Source: CAMDPA01 sp965223035 (GTDB lineage Bacteria > Pseudomonadota > Alphaproteobacteria > Rhizobiales > Hyphomicrobiaceae). From it: DNA of 64,000 nt. The position numbers and the translations under genes were made by a program. The stretch is taken from the NCBI GenBank assembly GCA_965223035.1, contig OZ244980.1, positions 744,001-808,000 on the forward strand, read 5' to 3'. This document shows positions 8,976 through 18,164 of this stretch, piece after piece; positions within the stretch are counted from its first letter, which is position 1; every line of letters begins with the position of its first letter. The notes beneath the pieces were generated by a model. That model ran no database searches. It worked only from the letters and a program-made list of their open reading frames with translations, and was not told the DNA's origin.

Positions 8976-10013
8976 GTCAAGTTCTCCGTGTTTGCTGTCA
9001 GGTGAAGGTGTTGGCGTGGTCGCAAGCAGTTGGTGCGCGCGATCCAATGTCAGATCGACGCGGCGCAGCCAGCCGCGGCCAAAGCGCCAAAAGTGCGGGA
9101 GCGAACGATAGCGACGGCGCCGGAGTTCGGCGTAGCGCTGAAGCACGCGCGCCGCCGGCTGACCTCTGGCCGCGGCCAACGTCCGCGGGCCGATCTCTCC
9201 GTCGATGTCGACGCCGACGGCGCGCTGCAATAGGCGGGCAGCACCGTCGAGGCCGTGGTTGACGCTGGCGTCGAAATGCATGAGCGCCAATGCTGGCGGC
9301 AACTGCGCCGAACGACTCGGGCGCCAATACGCTTGCAGATAAATGCTGTGCACGTCGTCTTGGCTGATCTGCTTGAGCTGCTTGATCAGTCGGGCTCGGT
9401 TGTTCGACCTGATCGGCAGCGCCTTGAAGCGGGCAAAATCCGCCAGCGTGATGCCGTAATTGGTGGGCCCACCGGCATCGTGCGGATCGTTGCTCCACCC
9501 GCCCTCGCGTTCGAGCACGTGGGCAAGCGCCTGCTCGAAGAGCGGTTCGGGAGCGTTGGCTTCGGCTGAGGTTGGCGCCGGCCAGCGGTAGCCGAGCAAC
9601 CGCTTGCGGGCAATGGCGGCCACGCTGACGGCATCGCCTTGGTTGCCACCCAACACTAGGACATGATTGGGAGTCTGGCCCACCCAGAAGCCGACGTGCC
9701 CGAGTGCCGGCTGCGGGCCGCGTGAGAACACGGCGATGCAGCCGAGCCTGGGGGCGTCCAGCGCCTCGCCCCAGGACAGGTAGGATCGCGCCGCCAACGA
9801 GCGCGTGCTTGATCGCCCGGCGCGTTCCAGGCAGGCGCCGACATAGGCGGCGCACCAGGCGACCTCGTCATGGCGGATGTGGCCATGGCCGATGCGTTGA
9901 TAGAGCGCCCGTAACCTGGCATTGGCTTTTGGTCCAGCGATCTCGCGCTGGCCGAGGTCGCGCCAGGCGTGCTGCATCCAGGCCGGTTGCCCGCTCAGAT
10001 CAGGCCTTGACAC
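8679..10013 (-). CDS. GTA lysin: TIGR02594-type amidase-like + GH108 muramidase + holin-like tail
   Basis: This 444-aa product starts with a GTG one base after the gp15 stop. Residues about 10-145 resemble TIGR02594/CHAP-like peptidoglycan hydrolases (WMQHAWRDLGQREI, Cys54 in VAWCAA, His106 in GHVGFW). Residues about 158-335 are a GH108 N-acetylmuramidase with EREGGWSNDPHDAGGPTNYG (Glu170 the probable catalytic acid) and a peptidoglycan-binding end. The last 98 residues hold two hydrophobic segments (about 373-393 and 406-426), as in a holin. In GTAs, lysis functions release particles from the producing cell. An internal in-frame ATG at 8975 has GGAG eight bases upstream, so a separate holin-like polypeptide may be made. 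Transcribed with the GTA genes. Confidence 0.8.
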   Translation of the reverse strand: MSRPDLSGQPAWMQHAWRDLGQREIAGPKANARLRALYQRIGHGHIRHDEVAWCAAYVGACLERAGRSSTRSLAARSYLSWGEALDAPRLGCIAVFSRGPQPALGHVGFWVGQTPNHVLVLGGNQGDAVSVAAIARKRLLGYRWPAPTSAEANAPEPLFEQALAHVLEREGGWSNDPHDAGGPTNYGITLADFARFKALPIRSNNRARLIKQLKQISQDDVHSIYLQAYWRPSRSAQLPPALALMHFDASVNHGLDGAARLLQRAVGVDIDGEIGPRTLAAARGQPAARVLQRYAELRRRRYRSLPHFWRFGRGWLRRVDLTLDRAHQLLATTPTPSPDSKHGELDMGHSKSGAQPQQPHADGSKWWGHSMTIWGTLLTAASTVIPTIAPLFGLDITAELVEQIGRQIVQLVQALGGLIGILLTVYGRSRASSRIERRLVTVSI

Positions 10014-10014
10014 G

Positions 10015-13000
10015 CTACAGCACCGCTTCGGCAGCGGGGCCTCTGCCCCAGGCGGCATTGGTCTGGTAAACGCGCACGGCAACGGTGGGCGGCTGCTGGC
10101 CGAAATCGGCGATCTGTTGTTCGGCGCGATAGACGATGTTGGCAGACGATGCGTTGAACGTACGGACGACGTTGGATCGATTGAGTATCTCCACCTGATA
10201 GCTCTCGCGTTCCTCGCCGAGCGGAACCTCCGCGCTGTACCAGCTGTCGCCACCCTTGCGTGTTCGGCGTATCCAAGTGATCGTCAGATCGCCGTCGTCG
10301 CGAACCCCTCGCAGGTGGACGGGACTGAGCGGTCGGTTGCCAACACCGCGAAAAGCGTGGGCTTGCTGATCGTAGCCATCGGTCCCGAGGTCCCGGTCCG
10401 ACGGTCCGAAACGCCAGTTTAGCGGCAGGCCGATTTCTGCGGGCACCAGGTTAACGCGAACCAGCGCGGCATCGATCAACACGAAGCGGGCGCCGGCGGC
10501 AATGGTGTCGGTCATCTCGTGCTCGGTGCCGGCTTGGCCGCGCAATAACCCCGATAGCCTGTAGACGGACGGCTCGATCAAGTCCGCGCGCTCGAACTGC
10601 AGCACTTCCCATCCGCCTAGCGCGTTGCGGACGGCGGCAGCGTTGGCACCGGCCAACATCTTGAGCCGGGTGGTCGATGTGAGCGTGCCACGATCCAAAC
10701 TGACGCGAATGCGGTTGGCGCGATCGAAACGGCTGGCTGGCCCGGGATCGAGGCTATCCAGCGTGCGCCCGGTGGTCGCCGGCGCGACGGCGATGGCGGC
10801 GAGCGTGAAGCCGCTGGTTTCGGGTGACTTATAAATGGCGACACCACCCGGCCAGGGGCGTTGGGTGGCGGCGACATAGCCGGCCTGCTCCGGCTCGCTA
10901 CCTTCCAATAATGGCAAGTCGATAAAGTCGACGAGCGGGCGTCCAGGAATGGTTGGCGGTTGCGTCGGGGCCGGTCGCGTGGATCCGTCGACGCCTGCAT
11001 AGATCGGCGGGTCAACCGCCATCGCCTCGATTTCGCGGTCGCCATGATCGGTGATCTCGGTGATCCGAAACAGCTGCCGGCGATCGTGGTGGTGCACGGC
11101 GACGGTGTCGCCCGGCTCCAATGCCAGCCGACGCGGTGGCAGCGTGAAGGAAGCGGTTTCGCGCGCTGCCCACGCTTCGTACAGCCAGGTGGCCGCCTTC
11201 GCGGTGGCCTGGTCCGGCTCCATGACGATTGCCAAATCCGCTTGCGCCACCCGACCATTGCCCGCCGAGAGCCGTCGGGCTTCGGCGATGGCACGCCGAT
11301 AACCGCTCATGGCACTGACATAGGACAGTTTTGCCGCCGACGGCAGCTCACTTTCCTGGCCGCGCACCAACGTCAGCGGCGCCGGTGCTTTCGGCCGTTC
11401 GACCAGATCTCGGCCGTCCACCAGCGTGACGGTCGCACGCCGGCCGCGGTGCCGAAAGGCCAGCTTGCCTTCACTTTCCACCGAATCGAAGAAATAGGCG
11501 AGTTCGAGTGCTTGGATCGCATCGCGCGCCGACATGATACGGTCAATGACATAGCCGGTAACGATACCCTCCAGGTCGCTGACGTCGTAATCGGCAAATC
11601 CGTGATCGTCGAGAATCGCCGCGACCACATCGGCGAGCGGGGCACCGGAAATGCGGCCATTGAGCCAATGGCCCAGGCGCCAATTGACGCCATCGCCCCA
11701 AGCCGTGAGATTGTTGGGAAACTCAGGAAAGGGACGCGCGTCCCAGGCGTAAACATACATGCGAGCAACGTCCACCATCGAACTGCCGTAGACGGAGGAT
11801 CGTGGATTGAGGCCGGTGATGTGGCCTGGATGGCTCGGATCGAAGGCCTCGATCAGCGCCTGCAGGTAGCGACGCTGCATGAAGTCGTCGCGCCGGCCTG
11901 TGGAGAAATGGGGCAGTCGGCTTTCCGCGCTTTTGAGGTCGACGAAGACGTTGGGTTGATTGGCTCCTTTGTCGGTCGCCGGGCAACCGATCTCCAAGAA
12001 CCAAACCGGTTTGGATTGCGGCACCCAGGCGGTCGGCGTCGAACGCTCGGTTCCACCGGGTCGGTCGAAGTGCTGATTGAGCCACCACGAGGTCAGGTCC
12101 TTGTAGCGGAAGATCCACGGTTTACCCGCGCCATCGGTGATCGGCGATCTGACTTGGGCCTGACGATCGGCGTCGCTGGCGTAATACCAATCATAGCCCT
12201 CGCCGCCGTCGATGTTGGATTTGAGATAGTCGAGGTCATAGATCGAGCGCGCGCCGGCGGCAGCGTCGGCATGGGCGGAGCCCCCGCGCCAGTCGGCCAG
12301 CGGCCAGTAATTGTCGATGCCGATGGCGTCGATGGCGGGCGCGGCCCACAATGGGTCGAGATGAAAATAAACATCGCCCGTCCCGTCGGCCGGCTGGTGG
12401 CCGAAATATTCCGACCAGTCGGCGCCATAGGTCACCTTGGTGCCGGCGCCGAGGATCGACTTGACATCGGCAGCCAACCGCTTGAGGGCGTCGACAAACG
12501 GATAACGGCCCGGCCCGTCGCGGGCCTGGGTCAGCCCGCGCAGCTCCGAGCCGATCAGAAAGGCGTCGACGCCGCCGGCCAATCTGGCGAGCCAGGCATA
12601 ATGCAGGATGTGGCGGCGGAACGACCACTCGGCCGGGCCGTGATAGCGCACGTCGCGGCCGGCGATCCTGAAGTCGTTGACGCCGGCGCTGCCGACGAAG
12701 GCGGCGATTTGCGCGCCCGCCGCCGCGGTTTTGTCGGGCGAGCCGGGCTGGCCCGGCGCCGGGGTCGGCGTGATCCGTCCGCGCCACGGGTAGGCCGGCT
12801 GGCGGGCGCCGGGCTGATAGGGGTCGGGCAGCGGGTTGGCGTGCGGCACGTCCATCAGGATGAACGGGTTCAACGTCACCGCCAGCCCGCGCGCGTTGAG
12901 ATCGCGGATCGCGGCCACCACCGATCGGTCCGCCGGCGTGCCGCCGTAGGCCGGCCGGCCGTCGTGCTTGCTGACGACGTAAGCTTGGTCGCGCACCGTT

Positions 13001-13986
13001 TCGGACACCAACCAGGCCGGCGGCACCGTGATCTTGTCGGCGCTGTCGACGCCGGGCAGCACCCGGCAATGGCCGGCCCGCAGGTCGGTGCCGAACCAGC
13101 TGACCACCAGCGACACGTGGCGCAGCTTGGGAAGCGCGGCTTCCAGTTGATCGAGCGCAACGGTCCAATTGGTGACGCCCTGACGGGTGTGCACGTTTTC
13201 ATAGCTGCGCGTTGCGCCGTCTTTGAGCTGCGTCACTGGTTGGGGATCGTAGGCGAACTCGCCAGTGCCTGGGATCAACACCACGCTGCGGATGTCGGCG
13301 TGGACTTCGTCGACCGCTCGATTGATCTCGAAGCTCATTTGCGGAACGCGATTGCCGTAGGCGGCGATCGGCATACGTTCGAACACGATGTAGGCGAGGC
13401 CGCGATAAGCCGGAGCGTTGGCCGCACCTTCCCGGGCCACGATCAAGCTGTCGGGGGCCTGGTCTTCGCTGCCCAGATAGAGCCGATAGGTGAGTGACCC
13501 CAAGTTCATCTCGCTGCCGTTGGCCAAAACCCGCAGCAAGCCCGAGATCGGTCCTTCGGCGATACCGACGGCGATGTTGGCGTAATAGCGGTATTCGATG
13601 CGCTCGACGGTGCCCGCGGCGGACCCGGCGCTGCCACCGGGGCCGCCCTTGCCACCACCGGTCGAATGATGCGATTGCACCACCTCTTCCTCGAAATCGG
13701 TGGCCCAAATCAGTTGGCCGCCCAGGCGCGCACGGCCATATAGCCGCGGAATTGGCGCGCCTTCGGTCGAGGCGGTGACATGCAGATCGGCCAGTCGTGC
13801 GCCTTCGACCGTGCGGCTTTGGCCGGAGGATCCGAACAGCGCCCGATCCACATAAGACCCGGCAAGGGCGCCGATTTGCTGACCGATCGCGGCTCCGGAC
13901 ATCGTCGTTCCGAGCATCGAAATGCCGGACGGCAGCAGCGCACTGCCGACCCCGGCGCCGGCTGCGGCGATGGCTAAGGTCGCCAT
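10015..13986 (-). CDS. GTA host-specificity / tail-tip megatron protein (gp15-like)
   Basis: This 1323-aa protein forms the distal tail fibre region that contacts the recipient cell. The N-terminal 100 residues are glycine-rich and hydrophobic (MATLAIAAAGAGVGSALLPS). A GTA TIM-barrel-like domain spans roughly 290-720 (VSLVVSWFGTDLR; AFLIGSELRGLTQAR; WFLEIGCPATDKGANQPNVF), followed by a phage tail_3-like domain around 790-950 and a large C-terminal region. The length matches gp15 of RcGTA. The start at 13986 overlaps the gp14 stop by 13 nt. The frame is open further upstream through gp14, but that part is a shadow of gp14. The frame is intact, which suggests the cluster is maintained. Confidence 0.92.
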   Translation of the reverse strand: MATLAIAAAGAGVGSALLPSGISMLGTTMSGAAIGQQIGALAGSYVDRALFGSSGQSRTVEGARLADLHVTASTEGAPIPRLYGRARLGGQLIWATDFEEEVVQSHHSTGGGKGGPGGSAGSAAGTVERIEYRYYANIAVGIAEGPISGLLRVLANGSEMNLGSLTYRLYLGSEDQAPDSLIVAREGAANAPAYRGLAYIVFERMPIAAYGNRVPQMSFEINRAVDEVHADIRSVVLIPGTGEFAYDPQPVTQLKDGATRSYENVHTRQGVTNWTVALDQLEAALPKLRHVSLVVSWFGTDLRAGHCRVLPGVDSADKITVPPAWLVSETVRDQAYVVSKHDGRPAYGGTPADRSVVAAIRDLNARGLAVTLNPFILMDVPHANPLPDPYQPGARQPAYPWRGRITPTPAPGQPGSPDKTAAAGAQIAAFVGSAGVNDFRIAGRDVRYHGPAEWSFRRHILHYAWLARLAGGVDAFLIGSELRGLTQARDGPGRYPFVDALKRLAADVKSILGAGTKVTYGADWSEYFGHQPADGTGDVYFHLDPLWAAPAIDAIGIDNYWPLADWRGGSAHADAAAGARSIYDLDYLKSNIDGGEGYDWYYASDADRQAQVRSPITDGAGKPWIFRYKDLTSWWLNQHFDRPGGTERSTPTAWVPQSKPVWFLEIGCPATDKGANQPNVFVDLKSAESRLPHFSTGRRDDFMQRRYLQALIEAFDPSHPGHITGLNPRSSVYGSSMVDVARMYVYAWDARPFPEFPNNLTAWGDGVNWRLGHWLNGRISGAPLADVVAAILDDHGFADYDVSDLEGIVTGYVIDRIMSARDAIQALELAYFFDSVESEGKLAFRHRGRRATVTLVDGRDLVERPKAPAPLTLVRGQESELPSAAKLSYVSAMSGYRRAIAEARRLSAGNGRVAQADLAIVMEPDQATAKAATWLYEAWAARETASFTLPPRRLALEPGDTVAVHHHDRRQLFRITEITDHGDREIEAMAVDPPIYAGVDGSTRPAPTQPPTIPGRPLVDFIDLPLLEGSEPEQAGYVAATQRPWPGGVAIYKSPETSGFTLAAIAVAPATTGRTLDSLDPGPASRFDRANRIRVSLDRGTLTSTTRLKMLAGANAAAVRNALGGWEVLQFERADLIEPSVYRLSGLLRGQAGTEHEMTDTIAAGARFVLIDAALVRVNLVPAEIGLPLNWRFGPSDRDLGTDGYDQQAHAFRGVGNRPLSPVHLRGVRDDGDLTITWIRRTRKGGDSWYSAEVPLGEERESYQVEILNRSNVVRTFNASSANIVYRAEQQIADFGQQPPTVAVRVYQTNAAWGRGPAAEAVL

Positions 13987-14459
13987 AGATCGATCACTCC
14001 TGGAAAACGAAATGTGCCGACGATGCGTCGACGCCACCAGCCGGCCAGCGCAACCTCGCAAACCGGCCCGCCCTCCATGGCATGAATGAACGAGCACGGA
14101 CCCGTGATGATGCCGGTATGCTTGGCGACGACGCCGGGACGCAGCCGAAATATGACGACGTCGCCCGTTGTCGGTGCGCACGCGGTTGGCTGCAGGTGAC
14201 GGGTGGCGGCGGCCAACAGGGTTTCGGTACCGGTCGCCTCGGCCCAATCGCCGCTGTAGGCGGGGATCGGCTCGGGTTCCTCGCCGTAAAGCTCGCGCCA
14301 GATGCCGCGGACGAGGCCGATGCAGTCGGTGCCGACCCCGCGCAGGCTCGCTTGATGGTGATATGGCGTGCCAAGCCAGCCGCGTGCCAGCGCCACAATC
14401 TGCGCCGGCTCGATGCGGGGCGCCAGGTGACCCGTCGGCGAGCGCTCCAGAGCTCCCAT
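13974..14459 (-). CDS. GTA NlpC/P60 cell-wall peptidase (gp14-like)
   Basis: This 161-aa tail-associated peptidase is thought to open the recipient peptidoglycan. The NlpC/P60 fold is shown by GVGTDCIGLVRG with the nucleophile Cys46, and by a His in VAKHTGIITG (about residue 112). The length matches TIGR02219-type proteins of phage and GTA tails. It follows gp13 after 5 nt and overlaps gp15 by 13 nt. Confidence 0.93.
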   Translation of the reverse strand: MGALERSPTGHLAPRIEPAQIVALARGWLGTPYHHQASLRGVGTDCIGLVRGIWRELYGEEPEPIPAYSGDWAEATGTETLLAAATRHLQPTACAPTTGDVVIFRLRPGVVAKHTGIITGPCSFIHAMEGGPVCEVALAGWWRRRIVGTFRFPGVIDLWRP

Positions 14460-14464
14460 GTCGG

Positions 14465-15337
14465 CTAGCCGTCGCTGCCCACGGAACTGGCAAAAGAGGT
14501 CAGGAAGTCGTTGCCCGGTAGATGCGGGAAGCCGCGAAAATTGATGAAGTTACGGAATTTCTGTGTACAGGTTGACGGTTGCTTGTCGCATCCCGCGACC
14601 ACCGTGATGCGGTCGCCGGGCTGCACCGGCTTGAGCGGTGCCTGCCAAACTTCCAACCACGCACCCTGTGCTCCTGCGGTGTGGATTTTCACCTCGAAGT
14701 CAAGCGCCGCGTTGGCGCCGGACGTAAAGGTGGCCAGCCCTCCGCTAAACCATCCGCCGGCAAATGATGTAATTCCGGATATTTGAAATTGGCGGTCACC
14801 AGTCACCGCGGTGACGGCGCCCTGGCCGCGCCAGGCCGGGGCCATAAGGTCGATCTTGCAGCGGCGATCACCGAGGTCGGCGTCGCAGCTGAACTGAAAC
14901 AGTCGCCCTGTGGGTTGCTGCAGATAATGCGCCAGACCGCGGATCTCGGCGGCGAAGGATGACCCGGCACGGCGCACCTCGCCGAGGCTACCCTTGCGCA
15001 TCAGCACGCGCTGCTGCGGCGACTGCCAGTTGACGCGGTAGATCTCGACTGCCGCATCGTCATAGAGTCCGGAGGCGAGATCGCCCTCCTCAAGTCGGCC
15101 GGAAGATAGCGCGCTTTCGACCTCAAGATTGTCGACGCCGAGCCCCACGGCTTCCTTGATGTCGCTGGCGGTGAAGCCTGATGCAGCCTCAAACGTGGTT
15201 TCCTCGAACGTCAAAGGTCGGTCGTGATCGGTGAAGCCCAGCTGGCGGCCATCGCGGCGGGTCAGTCGCCAACACCAACACAGTGTTGTGGCGCCGCTGG
15301 CCAGGTGTTCCGTTAGCGCCGGCGACAGCTGTTTCAT
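14465..15337 (-). CDS. GTA DUF2163 tail protein (gp13-like)
   Basis: This 290-aa protein is related to BR0599/DUF2163 phage proteins, hub components of GTA tails. Recognisable parts are LCWCWRLTRRDGRQLGFTDH near the N-terminus, VDNLEVESALSSG, and the cysteine-containing CDADLGDRRCKIDL near residue 155. The C-terminus contains GCDKQPSTCTQKFRNFINFR, the conserved end of the family; paired cysteines there bind an iron-sulfur cluster in the RcGTA structure. ATGA overlap with gp12 upstream indicates tight coupling. Confidence 0.93.
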   Translation of the reverse strand: MKQLSPALTEHLASGATTLCWCWRLTRRDGRQLGFTDHDRPLTFEETTFEAASGFTASDIKEAVGLGVDNLEVESALSSGRLEEGDLASGLYDDAAVEIYRVNWQSPQQRVLMRKGSLGEVRRAGSSFAAEIRGLAHYLQQPTGRLFQFSCDADLGDRRCKIDLMAPAWRGQGAVTAVTGDRQFQISGITSFAGGWFSGGLATFTSGANAALDFEVKIHTAGAQGAWLEVWQAPLKPVQPGDRITVVAGCDKQPSTCTQKFRNFINFRGFPHLPGNDFLTSFASSVGSDG

Positions 15338-15969
15338 AACCGGATCTCCACGAGCGGAATGTTGGGGATCGCACCGTGTTGGAAGCCTGACAGATTAATT
15401 TCCAGTTTGTCGGTGTCGAAGCGCACGGGAACATCGAACATGAAGCCTGCGGTCACCGGCACGCCCGCCGCGGGTAAATGGACTGACAGGAAGGTCACGG
15501 TGCCGGTGTCATAGTCGACGCTGTAGGCGTCAGCTGCCTGCACCACGTCGGCAACGGCCAAAGACACGGAGTTGCGGACGGGTTTGGCGATTCGACGGGT
15601 CCAAGGCGCAAACGCCGCGCCGTACCGCTTGACCAATTGGAATTTAGCCGTTTTGCCATCGCCGGTGCCGATCGTCTGATCGCGTGGGCCTGGCGTCGCC
15701 TGCGCAGGGCACGACTTGTGATCGAGGTGGTCGCGCCAGCGAAATCCGTGGAGCCGGCCGCGTCGCTCCTCGAAAAAGGCGACCACGGCATCGAGATCGT
15801 CGAACGATTTGATGCCGTAGCCGGCATTGTAGGTACGCCGAGAATCGGCCCAGCGGCTATTGCGCTCTTCGTGGCCGGAGGCGAGGATGACAATGTCGGT
15901 CTTGCGCTCTGGCCCTCCCAGGCTGTTGCGGGAAATGGCGGTGGGAAACAGCACATCGTGAAAGGACAT
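15334..15969 (-). CDS. GTA DUF2460 distal tail protein (gp12-like)
   Basis: This 211-aa protein carries the DUF2460/TIGR02217 pattern: FHDVLFPTAISRNSLGGPER, ERNSRWADSRRTYNAGYGIKS and FEERRGRLHGFRWRDHLD. In GTA particles it forms the distal tail ring between tube and baseplate hub. It is preceded by 89 nt after the tape measure gene and overlaps gp13 by 4 nt. Confidence 0.94.
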   Translation of the reverse strand: MSFHDVLFPTAISRNSLGGPERKTDIVILASGHEERNSRWADSRRTYNAGYGIKSFDDLDAVVAFFEERRGRLHGFRWRDHLDHKSCPAQATPGPRDQTIGTGDGKTAKFQLVKRYGAAFAPWTRRIAKPVRNSVSLAVADVVQAADAYSVDYDTGTVTFLSVHLPAAGVPVTAGFMFDVPVRFDTDKLEINLSGFQHGAIPNIPLVEIRL

Positions 15970-16058
15970 CGGGCCTGCGATCAGATGATTTTGTCTGAGT
16001 GATCTGTCGATTTACGAAGTGTGCGGCATCGGTTTGCGCGCCGGATACTCATTCCGCC

Positions 16059-16655
16059 TTACAGGTCGCGCTGGGACCGGCCGGCGACGCGCGCGAGCAT
16101 GGCGGCCAGTTGCCCTTCGGTGCGGCGGAAGCCTTCAGCATCGGGCGTCGTCACGTTGAAATGGACGGTGACGGCGCCACTGGAACTGCCCGTCTTCACA
16201 CCGAGGCGGCCATCGGGGCCGCGCGCCAGCGGCAGGATCGCTTCGGGACCGCGTTCGCCGGCAACGCCGAGGGAGCCGCCACGCAATGGAAATGCCACCG
16301 GAGACGTGATCACGCCGCCGGCGGCAAATGGCACGGTCAGCCCACCATGGGGCAAGCCGCCGATGGATCGAGCCGGGTTGCCGGGCTGGCCCCCTGACAG
16401 CAGATTGTCAAATGCGTTGCCCAACATGGTCTCGAAGGGTTTGAAGGCCGACTTCAAAGTCATTTGCGAAAGGCTCAGAACGACCGAACGCACGGTGCTT
16501 TCCAGGTCGTTTCCGTGCACGATGACGTCCTGGAAGGCGTCCGATAGGGTTCGGCTGAACTGACGCCCGTACTTGGCCGCTGCCTGCAAGGCCTCGCGCA
16601 AGGGGCTGACGTTGGCTGCGACCTCAACGGTCTCGCGATGGGCATTTTCATCCAT
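16059..16655 (-). CDS. GTA tape measure protein (gp11-like)
   Basis: This 198-aa protein is short, as in GTAs, whose tails are short. The central part LSQMTLKSAFKPFETMLGNA and the glycine-rich stretch AAGGVITSPVAFPLRGG with GVAGERGPEAILPL are typical of lambda-type tape measure C-termini. It sets tail length and may form the channel for DNA entry. The start ATG at 16655 overlaps the gp10.1 stop. The second codon of the doublet ATGATG is chosen; 16658 is equally possible. Confidence 0.9.
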   Translation of the reverse strand: MDENAHRETVEVAANVSPLREALQAAAKYGRQFSRTLSDAFQDVIVHGNDLESTVRSVVLSLSQMTLKSAFKPFETMLGNAFDNLLSGGQPGNPARSIGGLPHGGLTVPFAAGGVITSPVAFPLRGGSLGVAGERGPEAILPLARGPDGRLGVKTGSSSGAVTVHFNVTTPDAEGFRRTEGQLAAMLARVAGRSQRDL

Positions 16656-16833
16656 CACGGTTTTCTCCTTGATCCGGGTAGCGCTTAAGCAGGGCGATGA
16701 CCTCGCTGCGCGAGGGCGGCGCGGGATTGGGGTATGATTCGATGACGGCGTGTAGCGCTGCGCGCAGTTCGGCCATCGTCATCGTCCAAAATACGGCCGG
16801 CGGCAGCCGCAGCAGGCCAAGACCCGCGGTCAT
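16648..16833 (-). CDS. GTA tail assembly chaperone (gp10.1, rcc01693 family)
   Basis: This 61-aa product has MTAGLGLLRLPPAVFWTMT and MAELRAALHAV, matching the small rcc01693/TIGR02216 proteins (pattern G-L-G-x-L-x-L-x-P-x-x-F-W-x-[ML]-T). The ATG at 16833 shares one base with the gp10 stop (TGATG). The homologous motif begins a few residues earlier (PFPWFDV), so the true start might be a non-standard upstream codon or the preceding GTG at 16836. It is thought to act with gp10 in loading the tape measure. Confidence 0.8.
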   Translation of the reverse strand: MTAGLGLLRLPPAVFWTMTMAELRAALHAVIESYPNPAPPSRSEVIALLKRYPDQGENRDG

Positions 16834-17234
16834 CACGTCGAACCAGGGAAAGGGCGCGCGGTGGTGCGTCCCTCCTCGGACGAGGCGTCGCTCGGCTTTG
16901 CCGACGATGGTAACGGAGCCGTGCTGGGAAGCTCGAAGCTCGCCTTCAGTAAGCGCGCGACGATATCGACAAAGCCGGCCACCCCGTTGGTCGTGTGCAT
17001 GGTCGCGACCATATCGTCGGTGATGTCGTGGCCGGCCCCGCGAAGGCCGGCCCCGATGATCCGAACGCATTCGCTGGCACTTAACCGGCCGCGTTCGAAC
17101 CTGCTCGCCAGGGCCAGCATGTCATCATCTTCAAATGCGGTCTCCAGTTCAGCGAGCGCGCCCAAGGTCAGGCAGAGCGTGTAGCGAACGCCGTCGAGTT
17201 CGGCCTCGACCTCACCGCGATAGCGATTGGGCAT
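16833..17234 (-). CDS. GTA tail tube chaperone (gp10-like, GTA_gp10 family)
   Basis: This 133-aa protein has the family pattern RYRGEVEAELDGVRYTLCLT, LGALAELETAFEDDD, and RIIGAGLRGAGHDITDD. GTA_gp10 proteins are annotated as gene transfer agent family or tail assembly chaperones. The last 30 residues are low-complexity Ser/Pro/Ala. It lies 55 nt downstream of the major tail protein gene and is directly coupled to gp10.1. Confidence 0.92.
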   Translation of the reverse strand: MPNRYRGEVEAELDGVRYTLCLTLGALAELETAFEDDDMLALASRFERGRLSASECVRIIGAGLRGAGHDITDDMVATMHTTNGVAGFVDIVARLLKASFELPSTAPLPSSAKPSDASSEEGRTTARPFPGST

Positions 17235-17289
17235 GGTCAGTCCTCTTTCGGGAGCAACAGGGGGGTGGAGCGGGTGATGGCGATCTCGA

Positions 17290-17703
17290 CTACTCGGCCG
17301 TGAATTTTAGCGGACCTGCGGATTCAAGCGCGATTTCGAAGGCGACCTCGCTGTCATGTCGTGCGCTGAACTCCAGCGCGGCGATCTGAAACGGCCCCTC
17401 GATACTGCCGAAATCCGGGATCACGAGTTGATAGGTCTTCAGCTCGCCGGTGAAAAATGTCTCGCGCAGCAGCGCGTCGGAGCTAGCGTCCTTGAAAATC
17501 CCCGATCCAGAGATGCGCGCGCTGCGCACGCCGGCGCTGGCCAGCAGTTCACGCCACTGGCCAACCGACTCTTGGTGGGTGATGTCGACGGTTTCGGCGT
17601 TGAAAGCCAGGGAGCGCGCGCGCAAGCCAGCAATCGATATGAAGGGTGTGCTCGCCTCTTCGCGGACTTTAAGCAGCAGGTCTTTGCCTTTTTGGGCGGG
17701 CAT
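17290..17703 (-). CDS. GTA major tail protein (gp9-like, TP901-1 family)
   Basis: This 137-aa tail tube subunit contains GKDLLLKVREEASTPFISIA near the N-terminus, FNAETVDITHQESVGQWREL, and ISGSGIFKDASSDALLRE, the diagnostic pattern of TP901-1-type major tail proteins in GTAs. It polymerises into the tail tube. It starts 2 nt after the gp8 stop. Confidence 0.95.
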   Translation of the reverse strand: MPAQKGKDLLLKVREEASTPFISIAGLRARSLAFNAETVDITHQESVGQWRELLASAGVRSARISGSGIFKDASSDALLRETFFTGELKTYQLVIPDFGSIEGPFQIAALEFSARHDSEVAFEIALESAGPLKFTAE

Positions 17704-17705
17704 CT

Positions 17706-18164
17706 TTACTCTCGCAAATGGGATTGACGATAGGCGCGGTTATGCAATGGCTCAGTGACCGCGCGAAACCTGAGTATTTGACGGACGATTTCGCCGTTGG
17801 GATGCCGCCGGGTCTCGGTGCGCTCGTGCCTGAGGTTGATCAGCCTGTGGTCGATCAGCGCAAGATCGCGGTCGTGAAGCGCGGCGACAATGGCATCGGC
17901 GACGGCGCTCGCCTCAAGGCGCCCGGCCGCCGACGACCAGACATTCAGTATCAAAAGGTGCTCGACACCATGCTCTGTCGCCGTGCTCCAATCGAGCTGC
18001 AGGTCGTCGCCGAACGAAACAAACGGATAAGCGACACCGCGTGGTACATGATCGTAAAGGTGTGGTCCGCGCAGCAGGTGGACGACGGATTGATTATTGA
18101 TCAAATGGTGATGAACGGCCCGCTGCAGTGCGGAGGCGGCGCTGATCATCGGTCTTGATGCCAC
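17706..18164 (-). CDS. GTA tail terminator (gp8-like, DUF3168)
   Basis: This 152-aa protein shows the DUF3168 pattern: AASALQRAVHHHLINNQSV, VPRGVAYPFVSFGDD, and HLLILNVWSSAAGRLEASAV. The family caps the tail tube and joins it to the head. Alternative ATGs at 18149 or 18158 give slightly shorter forms. It overlaps the small ORF upstream and abuts gp9. Confidence 0.9.
   Translation of the reverse strand: MASRPMISAASALQRAVHHHLINNQSVVHLLRGPHLYDHVPRGVAYPFVSFGDDLQLDWSTATEHGVEHLLILNVWSSAAGRLEASAVADAIVAALHDRDLALIDHRLINLRHERTETRRHPNGEIVRQILRFRAVTEPLHNRAYRQSHLRE

Noticed and set aside
10960..13497. 845-codon open frame on the plus strand
   Set aside because: It is antisense to the GTA gp15 gene, whose frame shows recognisable domains. 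The plus-strand frame is a by-product of high GC and has no family pattern.
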